Assembly (NCBI RefSeq): GCF_014779595.1
Contig: NZ_JACXZT010000019.1
Coordinates: 1,544,555-1,608,554, forward strand
Length of the DNA: 64,000 nucleotides
From: Halomonas sp. ML-15
GTDB taxonomy: Bacteria > Pseudomonadota > Gammaproteobacteria > Pseudomonadales > Halomonadaceae
Direction: 5' to 3'
The first letter of the stretch is position 1. Each line of letters opens with the position of its first letter. The notes below the pieces were generated by a model that saw nothing but the letters and a program-made list of their open reading frames with translations, made no database searches and was not told the origin of the DNA. The position numbers and the translations under genes are program-made. Positions 9,113-18,721 of this stretch are shown piece after piece.

Positions 9113-9877
9113 TCAGCGCAGCCAGATCACGCTGGCCATGCGGCCGGTCTGGCCGTCGTCGCGGCGGTGGGAATAAAAGCGCGGTTCGCAGGCGGTGCAG
9201 AAGTGTCCGCCGCTGATCTGATGAACCCCGAGGCGCTCGAGGCGCAACCGCGCAAGCTTATAGATATCGGCCATGTAGTGGCCGAGCCGATAGGGGCTGG
9301 GCTCGAAGGCCGAAGCGGCCTCCGGCTGCACCGCTGCGAAGGCATCGAACACCTCCGGACCGACCTCGAACTGGGCGTTGGAAATCGCTGGGCCGAGCCA
9401 CACCAGCAGCTCGTCGGGGTCGATATCGAGTGCCGCCACGGTGGCCTCGAGCACGCCCCCGGCGAGACTGCGCCATCCGGCATGGGCCAGTCCGACCTTG
9501 GTGCCCAGGCGGTCGCAGAAGAACACCGGCAGGCAGTCGGCGGTCTGGATCACGCAGGCGTAGCGCTTGTCGTCGGCCACCGACGCATCAGCCTGCGGCA
9601 GGTCCGTCGCATAGGCCTGCTGGACCGCCGCACCGTGCACCTGGTCGAGCCACAGCAGCGGGCGGTCATCGTCGAGCTGGGCGCGCAGCAGATCGCGGCA
9701 GCGCTCGACCATCGCCGGATCATCGCCGACGTGAAGCGCGGTATTGAACGCCGCGAAAGGCCCCTGGCTGGGACCGGTTTCGCGGGTAGTGACGAAGGCC
9801 CCGACCCGGGTTGGCGCTGGCCAGTCGGGCAGGATCAGCGTCGGGTGAGGGTGAAGGTCGTCGGCGGCGTCATGCAT
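9113..9877 (-). CDS. pgeF: Peptidoglycan editing factor PgeF (YfiH, multicopper-oxidase-fold laccase-domain protein)
   Basis: This is a DUF152/Cu-oxidase_4 family protein of 254 residues. In E. coli the family member corrects misincorporation of L-serine into peptidoglycan precursors; other members have purine-nucleoside phosphorylase activity. The conserved metal-binding pattern is visible: WLDQVHG, VIQTADCLPVFFCD, LAHAGWRSLAGGVLE and the C-terminal HFCTACEPRFYSHRRD. The start at 9877 is favoured by GAGGAG five bases upstream, which overlaps the rluD stop codon. The gene is co-transcribed with rluD. Confidence 0.92.
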   Translation of the reverse strand: MHDAADDLHPHPTLILPDWPAPTRVGAFVTTRETGPSQGPFAAFNTALHVGDDPAMVERCRDLLRAQLDDDRPLLWLDQVHGAAVQQAYATDLPQADASVADDKRYACVIQTADCLPVFFCDRLGTKVGLAHAGWRSLAGGVLEATVAALDIDPDELLVWLGPAISNAQFEVGPEVFDAFAAVQPEAASAFEPSPYRLGHYMADIYKLARLRLERLGVHQISGGHFCTACEPRFYSHRRDDGQTGRMASVIWLR

Positions 9878-9887
9878 CGCGAACTCC

Positions 9888-10847
9888 TCAGCGCATGGTG
9901 GCATGGTCGTGACGCAGGTAGTCGAGCAGCATCAGCATGTCATCGGGCAGCTCGGCACGGTACTCGACCCGTGCCCCACTGGCCGGATGCCTGAAGGCCA
10001 GCTTGCGAGCGTGTAGCGCCTGGCGCGGAAAGCCGCGCAGCAACTCCTTGAGTGCCTCATCGGCGCCCGGCGGCAGCTTGAGGCGCCCGCCGTAGAGCGC
10101 ATCGCCGATCAGCGGGAAGCGCTTGTGGGCCAGATGCACGCGGATCTGATGCGTTCGACCGGTCTCGAGCTTGCAGCGCACGTGGGTATGGTGGCGAAAA
10201 CGCTCGGTCACCCGGTAGTGTGTCACCGCTGGCTTGCCGCCCCCGGTCACCGCCTGACGCTTGCGGTCCTTGGGGTGGCGACCGATGGGCGCATCCACGG
10301 TGCCGCCGGAGGTCATCACCCCGGTGACGATGGCGTCGTACTCGCGGGACATACTGCGCGCCTGGAGCTGCTCCACCAGCGCCGCCTGAGCGGCCAGCGT
10401 CTTGGCCACCACCATCAGCCCGGTGGTGTCCTTGTCGAGACGGTGCACGATACCCGCACGCGGAATGCTCGCTGCCGCCGGGTGATGATAGAGCACGGCG
10501 TTGAGCAGGGTGCCGTCCGGATTTCCCGCGGCCGGGTGTACGACCAGCCCCGCCGGCTTGTTGACCACCAGCACGTCGGCATCCTCAAAGACGATATCCA
10601 GCGCCATGGCCTGGGGCTCGAAGCGGGTGTCATCCTCGATCACCGCGGTAAGCACCAACTGTTCACCGCCGTGCAACTTGTGCTTGGGCCGCGCCAGGCC
10701 ACCATCGACGGTAAGCGCGCCCGCCTGGATCCAGCCCTTGAGGCGTTCACGGGAAAAGTCATCAAACAGCTCGGCGGCCGCCTGGTCGAGGCGCTGGCCG
10801 GCCATGGCGTCGGGGACGCGGGCGTCACGGTGTAGGGTCTCGGACAT
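9888..10847 (-). CDS. rluD: 23S rRNA pseudouridine(1911/1915/1917) synthase
   Basis: RluD isomerises uridines 1911, 1915 and 1917 in helix 69 of 23S rRNA. The 319-residue protein has an N-terminal S4 RNA-binding domain (about 15-75) and the RluA-family catalytic domain with HRLDKDTTGLMVVAK, which contains the catalytic aspartate. TGRTHQIRVHLAH follows near residue 235. The ATG at 10847 starts the family N-terminus; its Shine-Dalgarno is poor. The gene is divergent from bamD, a widely conserved neighbour. Confidence 0.95.
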   Translation of the reverse strand: MSETLHRDARVPDAMAGQRLDQAAAELFDDFSRERLKGWIQAGALTVDGGLARPKHKLHGGEQLVLTAVIEDDTRFEPQAMALDIVFEDADVLVVNKPAGLVVHPAAGNPDGTLLNAVLYHHPAAASIPRAGIVHRLDKDTTGLMVVAKTLAAQAALVEQLQARSMSREYDAIVTGVMTSGGTVDAPIGRHPKDRKRQAVTGGGKPAVTHYRVTERFRHHTHVRCKLETGRTHQIRVHLAHKRFPLIGDALYGGRLKLPPGADEALKELLRGFPRQALHARKLAFRHPASGARVEYRAELPDDMLMLLDYLRHDHATMR

Positions 10848-10962
10848 GATGTAACGGCGGGGCCTGTGTGTTTTGCAAACGGGTGCGTTATAGTGGGCCG
10901 ATTGTGGCAGATTGCGAACGATTCTAGCATGGCCACCCGGGTTGTTTGATACGAGGATCAAG

Positions 10963-11793
10963 ATGCGCGTTATGCTTACCGGCACCCGGTTCGGTGCCTT
11001 CGCCCTCGCCGTGACCCTGCTCAGCGGCTGTGCCCTGTTCGGTGGTGGCAGTGACGACGATTCCGACGACGACCTGCCCCAGGTGTCGGAACAGGAACTC
11101 TACCAGCAGGCCCGCTCGTCGCTGGAAGCAGGACGCTACTCCACTGCCGTGGAGGAGCTCGAGGCGGTGGATACCCGCTTCCCGTTCGGCGACTACGCCG
11201 AGCAGGCCCAGCTCGAGTTGATCTACGCCTACTACGAGACCAACAACTGGGAGGCGGCACGCGCCGCAGCGGGACGCTTTATCCGCCTGCAGCCGGACCA
11301 CCCCCAGGTCGACTACGCCTACTATATGCGTGGCCTGTCGGCCTATCAGGCCGGCCGCTTCAGCCTCGAGCGGCTACGCCTGGTCGACCTGTCGCGCCGC
11401 GACCTCGGTGCCTCCCGGGATGCCTATAGCGACTTCAGCGAGCTGATTCAGCGCTACCCGGAGAGCGAGTACGCCCCTGACGCCCGACAGCGCATTATCT
11501 ATCTGCGCAACGTGCTGGCCTCCCAGGAGCTCCACGTCGCCGATTTCTACCTGCGTAAGGGCGCCTACCTGGCCGCCGTTCAGCGCGGCCGCTGGGTGGT
11601 CGAGAACTACCCGGAGTCCACCGCCAACCGTGATGCGCTGGCGGTGATGGTCGAGGGCTATCTGGGCCTCGGCATGCGTGACCGCGCCCGCGAGGTGCTG
11701 ACCGTGCTGATCGAGAACGACCCGCGCCACGAGCGCCTGAGCGGGCGCACCTTCCGCCCGCTGCATGTGGACGCCGACTCGATTTCGGCGTAA
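10963..11793 (+). CDS. bamD: Outer-membrane assembly lipoprotein BamD
   Basis: BamD is the essential lipoprotein of the BAM complex that folds beta-barrels into the outer membrane. The 276-residue precursor has a lipobox LLSGC with the lipidated cysteine at residue 23. A short acidic linker (DDDSDDD) and tandem TPR repeats follow (about 45-260; ELYQQARSSLEAGRYSTAVEELE is the first). The ATG at 10963 follows GAGGATCAAG; an earlier in-frame ATG at 10912 would destroy the signal peptide. Confidence 0.95.
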   Translation: MRVMLTGTRFGAFALAVTLLSGCALFGGGSDDDSDDDLPQVSEQELYQQARSSLEAGRYSTAVEELEAVDTRFPFGDYAEQAQLELIYAYYETNNWEAARAAAGRFIRLQPDHPQVDYAYYMRGLSAYQAGRFSLERLRLVDLSRRDLGASRDAYSDFSELIQRYPESEYAPDARQRIIYLRNVLASQELHVADFYLRKGAYLAAVQRGRWVVENYPESTANRDALAVMVEGYLGLGMRDRAREVLTVLIENDPRHERLSGRTFRPLHVDADSISA

Positions 11794-11841
11794 GTCGCGC
11801 CAAGCAGAATGGTGCCGCCATCAATAGTGGCTGCAATACGC

Positions 11842-11878
11842 AAAACCCCGTGGATTCATCATCCACGGGGTTTTGCTG
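11842..11878. terminator. Bidirectional terminator between bamD and nadE
   Basis: A 14-bp perfect stem (11842-11855 with 11861-11874) has AAAA/TTTT ends and a 5-base loop. It is followed by further Ts on the plus strand. It lies between the convergent bamD and nadE genes and can serve both. Confidence 0.9.
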
Positions 11879-11947
11879 TTTTAATTGCGACACCGGCTGC
11901 CCGTAGCTTATCTGCTGGGCGCTGATGGCTCGGCGCTGTCCGAAGGG

Positions 11948-13579
11948 CTACTCCCCCGGCTGCCAGCCGTTGACGATCGGATAGCGGCGGTCGCGGCCAA
12001 ATCCGCGCGGCGTCACGCGCACACCCACCGGTGCCTGGCGGCGCTTGTACTCGCAGCGGTCGACCAGCTGCACCACGCGGTAGACATCCTCGCGAGTGAA
12101 GCCGGCCTCGATGATCGCTTCCGCGCTCATGTCACCCTCGATGTAGCGCGCCAAAATCGCGTCCAGGGTGTCGTAGTCGGGTAGCGAGTCGCTGTCCTGC
12201 TGATCCGGGGCCAGTTCGGCGGAGGGCGGACGGGTGATGACCCGCTCGGGGATCGCCGGCTCCTGGGTGTTGCGCCAGCGGGCCAGGCGATAGACCCAAG
12301 TCTTGTAGACGTCCTTCAAGGCGTTGTAGCCGCCGACCATGTCGCCATACAGGGTTGCATAGCCCACCGCCATCTCGCTCTTGTTGCCGGTGGTCAGCAC
12401 CATCAGGCCCTTCTTGTTGGAGATCGCCATCAGCAGCACGCCGCGCACCCGCGACTGCAGGTTCTCCTCGGTGGTGTCACGCTCGGTGCCGGCGAAGCTC
12501 TCGGCCAGGGTCTCGCTGAACGCCTCGACCATCGGCGCAATCGGCATCACCTCGTAGTTGACGCCGAGCAGGCGGGCCTGTTCGGCAGCGTCCTGCTGGG
12601 AGATCTCAGCGGTGTAGTGATACGGCATCATCACTGCATGCACGCGCTCCGGGCCCAGGGCATCCACCGCAATGGCCAGCGACAGCGCCGAATCGATGCC
12701 ACCCGACAGCCCCAGCACCACGCCCTTGAAACCGCTCTTGTTGACGTAGTCGCGAACGCCGGTCACCAGCGCACAGTAGAGGCTCTCTTCCGCCTCGACC
12801 TCGGGCTCGATCTCTCCGCCGCGAGGCACCCAGCCGGTCGACTCCTTGACCAGCTGCACCGGCATCAGTCCCACCTGCCAGTGCGGCGCCTGCACCTGCA
12901 GCTTGCCCTGAGCATCGACGCAGGCCGAACCGCCGTCGAATACCAGCTCGTCCTGGCCGCCGATCTGGTTGACGTAGACCAGCGGCAGCCCCACTTCGGC
13001 GGCACGCTCGGCGAACAGCCCCCGGCGCTCGGAGGGCTTGTCCTGATGGTACGGCGAGGCATTGAGGGTGATCAGTATCTCTGCACCGGCCTGCGCGGCC
13101 CTGCGCGCCGGCGCCTCCTGCCACATATCCTCGCAGATCAGGATGCCGAGCTTGGCGCCTTTGTGCTCGAACACCAGTGGCACACTGCCGGGAGTGAAAT
13201 AACGCTGCTCGTCGAAGACCTGGTAGTTGGGCAGCGCCTGCTTGGCGTACTCGGCCACCCACTCGCCCTGGTAGAGCAGGCCAGCGAGATTGTAGCGCTG
13301 TCCCTCGCGCATGCCGGGGTAACCGACGATCACCAGCACCTCGCGGGACATCTTCTCGGCCATTCGGGCACGCGCCTCGCGCAGGCGCGTCTCCATGGAA
13401 GGGCGCAGCAGCAGATCTTCTGGGGGATAGCCGGTCAGGAACAGCTCCGGCATTACGACAATATCGGCGCCATGCTCGATACGCGCCTCGCGCACCGACT
13501 CGATAGCGCGCTCGGTATTGCCGGGAATATCACCGACCAGCGGGTCGAGTTGGGCCATCACCAGCGTCAGGTCTTGCAT
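11948..13579 (-). CDS. nadE: Glutamine-dependent NAD+ synthetase
   Basis: NadE amidates nicotinate adenine dinucleotide to NAD+, the last step of NAD synthesis. The 543-residue protein is the fused, glutamine-using type. Its N-terminal nitrilase-like glutaminase domain has the triad E45, K113 and C149 (the last in LGILICEDMW). Its C-terminal synthetase has the PP-loop LGLSGGIDSAL (about 290-300) and the conserved KSEMAVGYATLYGD segment. The start at 13579 gives the family N-terminus; a 31-codon extension is unsupported. Confidence 0.96.
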   Translation of the reverse strand: MQDLTLVMAQLDPLVGDIPGNTERAIESVREARIEHGADIVVMPELFLTGYPPEDLLLRPSMETRLREARARMAEKMSREVLVIVGYPGMREGQRYNLAGLLYQGEWVAEYAKQALPNYQVFDEQRYFTPGSVPLVFEHKGAKLGILICEDMWQEAPARRAAQAGAEILITLNASPYHQDKPSERRGLFAERAAEVGLPLVYVNQIGGQDELVFDGGSACVDAQGKLQVQAPHWQVGLMPVQLVKESTGWVPRGGEIEPEVEAEESLYCALVTGVRDYVNKSGFKGVVLGLSGGIDSALSLAIAVDALGPERVHAVMMPYHYTAEISQQDAAEQARLLGVNYEVMPIAPMVEAFSETLAESFAGTERDTTEENLQSRVRGVLLMAISNKKGLMVLTTGNKSEMAVGYATLYGDMVGGYNALKDVYKTWVYRLARWRNTQEPAIPERVITRPPSAELAPDQQDSDSLPDYDTLDAILARYIEGDMSAEAIIEAGFTREDVYRVVQLVDRCEYKRRQAPVGVRVTPRGFGRDRRYPIVNGWQPGE

Positions 13580-13686
13580 GGGCGTGAAAATCTCTCGAAA
13601 CTCATGGTTAGCCCATTGTCCCGCATGGCCGCACTGCTGGCAAAGTCCGCGGTGACTGCCCGCCTCCCGCAAGGAGTCATAAAAGG

Positions 13687-13956
13687 ATGAACCTGTTGAT
13701 CATTCGTCTGATCATCTTCGCCGTGCTGTTCTTCGCCGGCCTAAAGCTGTACCGCATGTATCGCGAGTGGAAACTCGACCGCGAGGAACTGCTGGACCAC
13801 GATACCGACGACAGCGACGCCAACCAGATCGTGCGCTGCACCTACTGCAAAGTGCACCTGCCGGAAACCGACGCCCTGCGTGAGCGCGGCGAATGGTTCT
13901 GCTCCAGCGCCCACCGCGACAAGTATCTCGAGGAGCAGAAGAGCGACGACCAGTAG
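13687..13956 (+). CDS. Small PP0621-family membrane protein with a zinc-finger-like C-terminus
   Basis: This 89-residue protein has one N-terminal membrane helix (about residues 3-20), a basic-acidic linker (DHDTDDSD) and a C-terminal TRASH/YHS-like region. That region has CTYCKVHLP and WFCSSAHRDKYLE, four potential ligands (Cys, Cys, Cys, His). It matches the PP0621 family of unknown function found in pseudomonads and relatives. The Shine-Dalgarno is AAAAGG. It is divergent from nadE; no function is inferred beyond possible metal binding on the cytosolic side of the membrane. Confidence 0.8.
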   Translation: MNLLIIRLIIFAVLFFAGLKLYRMYREWKLDREELLDHDTDDSDANQIVRCTYCKVHLPETDALRERGEWFCSSAHRDKYLEEQKSDDQ

Positions 13957-13981
13957 CGCCGAGCTTCAGGATAGCGCCCCC

Positions 13982-15085
13982 TCAGGGGGTGGCGTCCAGG
14001 CGCCCTGCCAGCCGATACGGGGCAGGATCGAGGATCGGTTCGCGCCCTAGCAGTTGATCCACCAGCAGCCGCGTCGAGGCCGGTGCCAGCACCAGGCCAT
14101 TGCGGTAGTGGCCGGCATTGACGTGCACGTTTCTGAGTCCCGGCACTGCCCCGATAAAGGGGGTGCCATTGGGCGAGCCCGGTCTAAGCCCCGCCCAGTG
14201 GTGCTCCACCTCGCATTCGGCCAGCGCCGGAATAATACGCGTGGCGCTATCCCACAGCGATTGTTTGGCGATGTCGTCAATGCCCTTGTCGAAACCGGCC
14301 TCCTCCAGCGTCGAGCCGGCTAGCACGCGACCGTCACGACGCGGAATCACGTAGCGGCCATCCATCAGCACCACCCGCCGCACCAGTCCCGGCGGTGCCT
14401 TGAACAGAATCATCTGCCCCTTGACCGGGCGTACCGGCAGCGTGACCTCCACCGAGGCGAGCAGCTCTGCGGCCCAGGCCCCACCGCACACCACCACGTC
14501 TCCCGCGCCGAATCGCTCGACACCAGCCTCCACCGCGACAACACGGGGCCCTTGGCGCTGCAGCCCGGTCACCTCGACGCCCTCGCGTATGTGCACCTTA
14601 GGCATCGCCGCCAGACGCGCACGCAGCGCCTTGACCAGCCGCGGGTTGCGGATGCTGCCCAGGGTCGGCATCCATAGCGCACCATCGCAGCCGCGCAGCG
14701 CTGCCGGCTCCTTGGCGTAAAGAAAATCGGCGTCGACCCGCTCCAGCGGCTTGCCCGCCTCGCGCGCCCACCCCAAGGCGCGCGACTCATCGTCGACGCG
14801 CAGATAGAGCAGGCCCTTCTGGCGATACTCCGGGTCAATGCCGGTCTCTTCCAGCAGACGTAGTGACAGCTCTGGATAGTACCCCTCCGACCAGGTCGAG
14901 AGCCGCGAGATCGGCGCCGAATAGCGCCAGGGGTAGAGCGGCGAGACGATACCGCCGCCGGCCCAGGAAGACTCACGGCCGCACTCACCGCGCTCGAGCA
15001 GGGTCACTTCGTGGCCAGCGTCGGCCAACTGCAGCGTCGTCATCATGCCAATGACGCCACCGCCTACGACTAGGAAATCACTCAC
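13982..15085 (-). CDS. thiO: Glycine oxidase ThiO (FAD-dependent amino-acid oxidase)
   Basis: ThiO oxidises glycine to iminoacetate (dehydroglycine) for the thiazole ring of thiamine in organisms that lack ThiH. The 367-residue protein begins with the FAD-binding GxGxxG motif (VVGGGVIGMMTTLQLADAG) and has the DAO-family C-terminus HHWAGLRPGSPNGTPFIG with HYRNGLVLAP. The start is GTG with a weak Shine-Dalgarno. In P. aeruginosa a homologous DAO gene also sits beside the minor pilin genes, so the location is conserved. Another D-amino-acid oxidase specificity cannot be excluded. Confidence 0.87.
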   Translation of the reverse strand: MSDFLVVGGGVIGMMTTLQLADAGHEVTLLERGECGRESSWAGGGIVSPLYPWRYSAPISRLSTWSEGYYPELSLRLLEETGIDPEYRQKGLLYLRVDDESRALGWAREAGKPLERVDADFLYAKEPAALRGCDGALWMPTLGSIRNPRLVKALRARLAAMPKVHIREGVEVTGLQRQGPRVVAVEAGVERFGAGDVVVCGGAWAAELLASVEVTLPVRPVKGQMILFKAPPGLVRRVVLMDGRYVIPRRDGRVLAGSTLEEAGFDKGIDDIAKQSLWDSATRIIPALAECEVEHHWAGLRPGSPNGTPFIGAVPGLRNVHVNAGHYRNGLVLAPASTRLLVDQLLGREPILDPAPYRLAGRLDATP

Positions 15086-15171
15086 AGCAGAATCCGATAT
15101 GGCTTACATAGGCTTGGGCTAGGGTGACAGAAGCGCTACCAGGGATGGACCACGCCTGCCAGGGAGGCCCC

Positions 15172-15747
15172 ATGCGCCCACCGAGCCAACAAGACTATCA
15201 CGCACCCACCGCCATGCCTGCGGCAACGCGACGCACCGATACGCCGCAACAGCAGGGATTTACCTTGATCGAGTTGCTGGTGGTGATCGCCGTCGCCGTG
15301 ATCATGGCCACCTGGGCCATTCCCAGCTATCAGCAATTTACCGCCCGCAACCAGGTGGCGGCGGAGGTGATGAGACTCAAATCAGCGCTGGCCATGACCC
15401 GCAACGCCGCTATTACTCGACGGACTCAGGTGACGCTGTGCCCGACGATCGATATGGCCCAGTGTCAGATTGACAACAATGCAGGGGGGGACGCCTGGCT
15501 GGCCACTCTCGCCATCTTCGAGGGCCTGGGCGAGCCGGGGGATGAGCTGCTGCGCACCTTTGGGGAGAGCAAGCTGCCATCGCTGACCTATCGTAACGAC
15601 GACAGACCCGTGCGCTATCAAGCGCTGGGCCGCTCGGGGGGGCATAACGGCACTTTTAGGCTTTGTGGGCGACTGGATACAGGCGCAAGAGTCGTTGTGA
15701 ATAATACCGGCAGGGTGCGAGTCGTATCTGGGCGACCGGGATGCTAG
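15172..15747 (+). CDS. fimT: FimT/GspH-family minor type IV pilin
   Basis: This is a prepilin with the class III leader cleavage site [18 protein letters not shown], including the essential Gly(-1) and Glu(+5). A GspH-like C-terminal domain follows (SALAMTRNAAITRRTQVTLCP). Such minor pilins prime pilus assembly; FimT-type proteins bind DNA in some competent bacteria. The ATG at 15172 follows GGGAGG by five bases and gives a long 28-residue leader; a later ATG at 15214 gives a more usual leader but no Shine-Dalgarno. The gene lies on the opposite strand to the other minor pilins. Confidence 0.85.
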   Translation: MRPPSQQDYHAPTAMPAATRRTDTPQQQGFTLIELLVVIAVAVIMATWAIPSYQQFTARNQVAAEVMRLKSALAMTRNAAITRRTQVTLCPTIDMAQCQIDNNAGGDAWLATLAIFEGLGEPGDELLRTFGESKLPSLTYRNDDRPVRYQALGRSGGHNGTFRLCGRLDTGARVVVNNTGRVRVVSGRPGC

Positions 15748-15793
15748 TCTATATTATCTAGGACAAACACCCTTATTTCATGAGGACTTTCTG

Positions 15794-16303
15794 ATGTTAA
15801 GGAGGCTATTTAGCAGACCGTATATAAAAGTATGGGTAATCAAACAGATAGACAATGATGTACTGCACTTATGTGGCCAAGGCTCACCGAAATCAGGCCA
15901 GCCACGCCGCCAGATAGCGGACGCGTTACAGGCCGGCCAATACCGCGGAAATATATGCATGTCCGATTCTGGCATCGTTATTGATACCACCTTAATCGCC
16001 GCTGCGGTACCTATTGAGAGTCTAACACTACTTCACGATGACAACGTAGCCATGTGGCAGGAACGCATTTGGAACGTCTCATGGGTCCCCCAACGAAGCT
16101 GGCATTATGATGGCCGCCTTGTTGCCGAACCCAATACAATGGGTACCTCCCAATCACTAACAAGCAGTGAGGACATCTCTACTATTAGCAGGAATGTTCG
16201 CATGGATGCTATAGCGACGAAAGAAGTTCGATTTCGCGCAGAAAATGAGCTGGAGGACACCGAAAAAGATCTACGTATTGCCAATGAGGACGGTAACGTT
16301 TAG
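15794..16303 (+). CDS. Hypothetical protein of unknown function in the pilin region
   Basis: This 169-residue product is not one I recognise. It begins with a basic stretch (MLRRLFSRPYIKVWVIK), has a mixed alpha/beta composition up to about residue 125, and ends in a charged, probably helical or disordered tail (VRFRAENELEDTEKDLRIANED). No signal peptide or prepilin motif is seen. GAGG lies eight bases upstream of the ATG. Base composition is clearly more AT-rich than in the housekeeping genes around it, which suggests transfer or relaxed selection. Its position between fimT and the pilX-like gene, pointing towards the latter, suggests a pilus-related or cargo gene. Confidence 0.55.
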   Translation: MLRRLFSRPYIKVWVIKQIDNDVLHLCGQGSPKSGQPRRQIADALQAGQYRGNICMSDSGIVIDTTLIAAAVPIESLTLLHDDNVAMWQERIWNVSWVPQRSWHYDGRLVAEPNTMGTSQSLTSSEDISTISRNVRMDAIATKEVRFRAENELEDTEKDLRIANEDGNV

Positions 16304-16411
16304 TAGTACTGGCGGCAGTAAAGTATAGAAAACACGGCGTTAGGGGGCTAAAAGATACACGCAAGTAATTGCATGCGGAACATGTGACTACCCAACCTTA
16401 GCGCCCAGTGC

Positions 16412-18112
16412 TCATCTCCAGTATTCAATTATGCCTTTACCATTCCCTTCACCACCTGAAGCGTATTCTGAGTCTTGAAGCGCTTCATCGTAAGCTATTA
16501 ACCCGTCACCATCTACAGTCACCGTTTTACCTCTCACAGAGCCATAGAAATCAGCTCCAGAATTAACTGAAACACCCGAAAACGGGGCGTAAACATTAGC
16601 AACAACACGCCCTCCTCCGTTAAACTCTACCCCAGTACCACCTTCGCCATAGGTTGAGAACAAAGAAAAGGATGGATCCCCGTTGCTATTTATAGAATTA
16701 ACACTATCCATGCGCGCTGCGCTACCAAACTGAGTCATCCCCTCCACAACCACCGTAAGACTGCTGCCAGGATCAATTATCAGCCCTTGACCACCGCCAG
16801 AAATATTAAAATCACCCTCAACAACCAACAAAACATCACCTGAAACTCTCAGCCTCCCACTTTGACTAATACTAAGATCCCCCACTCTCATAACGCTCAC
16901 CTCACCGTCTCTACCAAGAGCATTCTCTACTGCTTGGGTTTGACCATGCGATACCCAGTCATTTATATTCCAGCTTTTATCGAACCTTCTCAACCCCTCA
17001 CTATTAAGCTCCCAATTCTCATTAGGCCACGGGCCAATAGCCAAGTCATTATTGGCAATATCTGGATCGTTGTCTATCGATGTAACGACAGATTTTAAAT
17101 TATCTCGCTCATCAACAAGATTCCTCTCGCCAAAGGTTGCATTATCGCAAGATTGCTGTGCGACGCCAACAGGATTTCCGCTATTCCCGGGGAAATAATT
17201 TCCTCTATTTTCAACAGGGAGATGTTCTGAAGGGTCATTCCTGCTGGTATTTGTTACAACTTCACCACCAGCATATATAGCCTCACCCACATAAGATGAC
17301 CAATTACCAAAAACGATATCACCACCAGACTTCAGGCTCGACTCAACTCTTCCGCTTCCGGAAAATCCTATATCTCCAAGTGTTTCAACACCACCCATTA
17401 CTACGCTATTGGCAGGAAAGCTTATTAACTTATTTGCCGTAATGTTACCATGCACAGTCGATGACCCATCCAACGAAACACCCCCATAAGAAGATATAGA
17501 GCCATGGATTTTTTCATTATCGCCAAGGACTATATTAGAGTCGCCACCATTCAGAGTACTGACAAGAGGTGCATCAGTAGCAGAGAACCCTCCTACTGTC
17601 CCATCCCACGGACCTTCCCTAGAATCATAGCTTCCAATAGTAGAGCCACCAGCCATTACAACACCTTCACAACCAACAATGGGGCTATTAAACAAAGGTG
17701 AAGGTCCTCCAACGTCAACTTTAATAAATATAGACTCACTCAAGGAAGCATCATCACCAACACGACCTATCGACACAATATATTTTCCATTGCCATCTTC
17801 GACATATCGGTAGTAACAACTGACCGGCGATTCACACAGGTCATCATCTCCTTCCAGCTCTGCCCATGATAAACTGGCAAGATCAGAAGAAGTTAAGTCC
17901 GAGAGCTTTTCCCAAGAATCGTTATTATTAAAATTTCCCCACCCAACAGCGGCAGCTTTCTCGGCCCCCATTTGCGCCAGAGACTGAGCTCTATAATTTC
18001 CCGCCAGCCGCTCATCAATATGTGAAGACTGCATGCTTGATAGTCCCACCATCAATGCTACCACCAGCAGCGACAGGACCACTATCAGTGCAGCGCCTTT
18101 CTGTTTTTTCAT
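16412..18112 (-). CDS. pilX: PilX-like minor pilin with a long beta-rich C-terminal domain
   Basis: The N-terminus MKKQKGAALIVVLSLLVV is the PilX/GspK-type prepilin leader, cleaved after Gly6 and without Glu at +5. The protein is 566 residues, far longer than the roughly 200 residues usual for PilX. From about residue 130 it is a glycine-, serine- and asparagine-rich, beta-strand-rich region (GSISSYGG, DGSSTVHGNITAN, GSSLTVVVEGMTQFGS) that looks like a bactofilin- or beta-helix-type fold. ATG 18112 follows GGAGAG. It is the last gene of the pilE-fimT-pilV-pilW-pilX run and is AT-rich. It might act as a tip adhesin in place of PilY1 (inference). Confidence 0.75.
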   Translation of the reverse strand: MKKQKGAALIVVLSLLVVALMVGLSSMQSSHIDERLAGNYRAQSLAQMGAEKAAAVGWGNFNNNDSWEKLSDLTSSDLASLSWAELEGDDDLCESPVSCYYRYVEDGNGKYIVSIGRVGDDASLSESIFIKVDVGGPSPLFNSPIVGCEGVVMAGGSTIGSYDSREGPWDGTVGGFSATDAPLVSTLNGGDSNIVLGDNEKIHGSISSYGGVSLDGSSTVHGNITANKLISFPANSVVMGGVETLGDIGFSGSGRVESSLKSGGDIVFGNWSSYVGEAIYAGGEVVTNTSRNDPSEHLPVENRGNYFPGNSGNPVGVAQQSCDNATFGERNLVDERDNLKSVVTSIDNDPDIANNDLAIGPWPNENWELNSEGLRRFDKSWNINDWVSHGQTQAVENALGRDGEVSVMRVGDLSISQSGRLRVSGDVLLVVEGDFNISGGGQGLIIDPGSSLTVVVEGMTQFGSAARMDSVNSINSNGDPSFSLFSTYGEGGTGVEFNGGGRVVANVYAPFSGVSVNSGADFYGSVRGKTVTVDGDGLIAYDEALQDSEYASGGEGNGKGIIEYWR

Positions 18113-18136
18113 GCCTCTCTCCACATAATAACCAGC

Positions 18137-18721
18137 TTATTCTGGCTCAGGGGCTTCAGTATTCAGTGCTGCAGTACGGTTTATAGCATAAAAGTCCAAG
18201 CTTTCGCTGCCACCGTCTGACATCCGTAATATCAAGCCGACTATAGCCCCATAATCACTCAGCGCTTCAACAGAGAAACCACCCTCAACGAAGCCTCCCA
18301 CTAACTCCGCCAACACGGGAGAGCCTACTAAAACATCGTTATCGTCTAGGCATGACGTTTCTAACTCAAGAAAGCGTACATTCTCTCCACCTACTACTGC
18401 CACCCTATCAGAGAGTCTATATGTTTTCTCAACGTAATCTTCATAACAGCTTGGCATATCCCCACGATTAGGCACCTCAAGTACGAGCTGTTCATCGTCA
18501 TCACAACAGTCACTCGGATCCCAGTTTCTGGCTCGGCGAACATCCCTTAATATAGATTCGACGGCAAAATTCACTGCTGCCTGCTTTTCGCTCAAGAGCT
18601 CTACTTGCCGATTAGTCTGAAACACCGTCAAGAACAGCTGCCCAGCACCTAACACGATAATTAGCCCGATTACCATGGCGACCATCAGCTCCACAAGGGA
18701 GAAGCCTCTGTTACGCTTCAT
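18137..18721 (-). CDS. pilW: PilW-like minor type IV pilin
   Basis: The prepilin leader MKRNRG|FSLVELMVAMVIG has Gly(-1) and Glu(+5). The 194-residue length is shorter than most PilW proteins. The globular part contains several cysteines (CCDDDEQ, MPSCYEDY, ETSCLDDND) that could form disulfides. Its start overlaps the pilV stop by four bases (ATGA). It would help prime assembly of the pilus fibre with PilV, PilX and FimT. Confidence 0.83.
   Translation of the reverse strand: MKRNRGFSLVELMVAMVIGLIIVLGAGQLFLTVFQTNRQVELLSEKQAAVNFAVESILRDVRRARNWDPSDCCDDDEQLVLEVPNRGDMPSCYEDYVEKTYRLSDRVAVVGGENVRFLELETSCLDDNDVLVGSPVLAELVGGFVEGGFSVEALSDYGAIVGLILRMSDGGSESLDFYAINRTAALNTEAPEPE

Noticed and set aside
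12617-13690. 357-codon plus-strand frame opposite nadE
   Set aside because: It is a mirror frame of a well-supported gene with no initiation signal.
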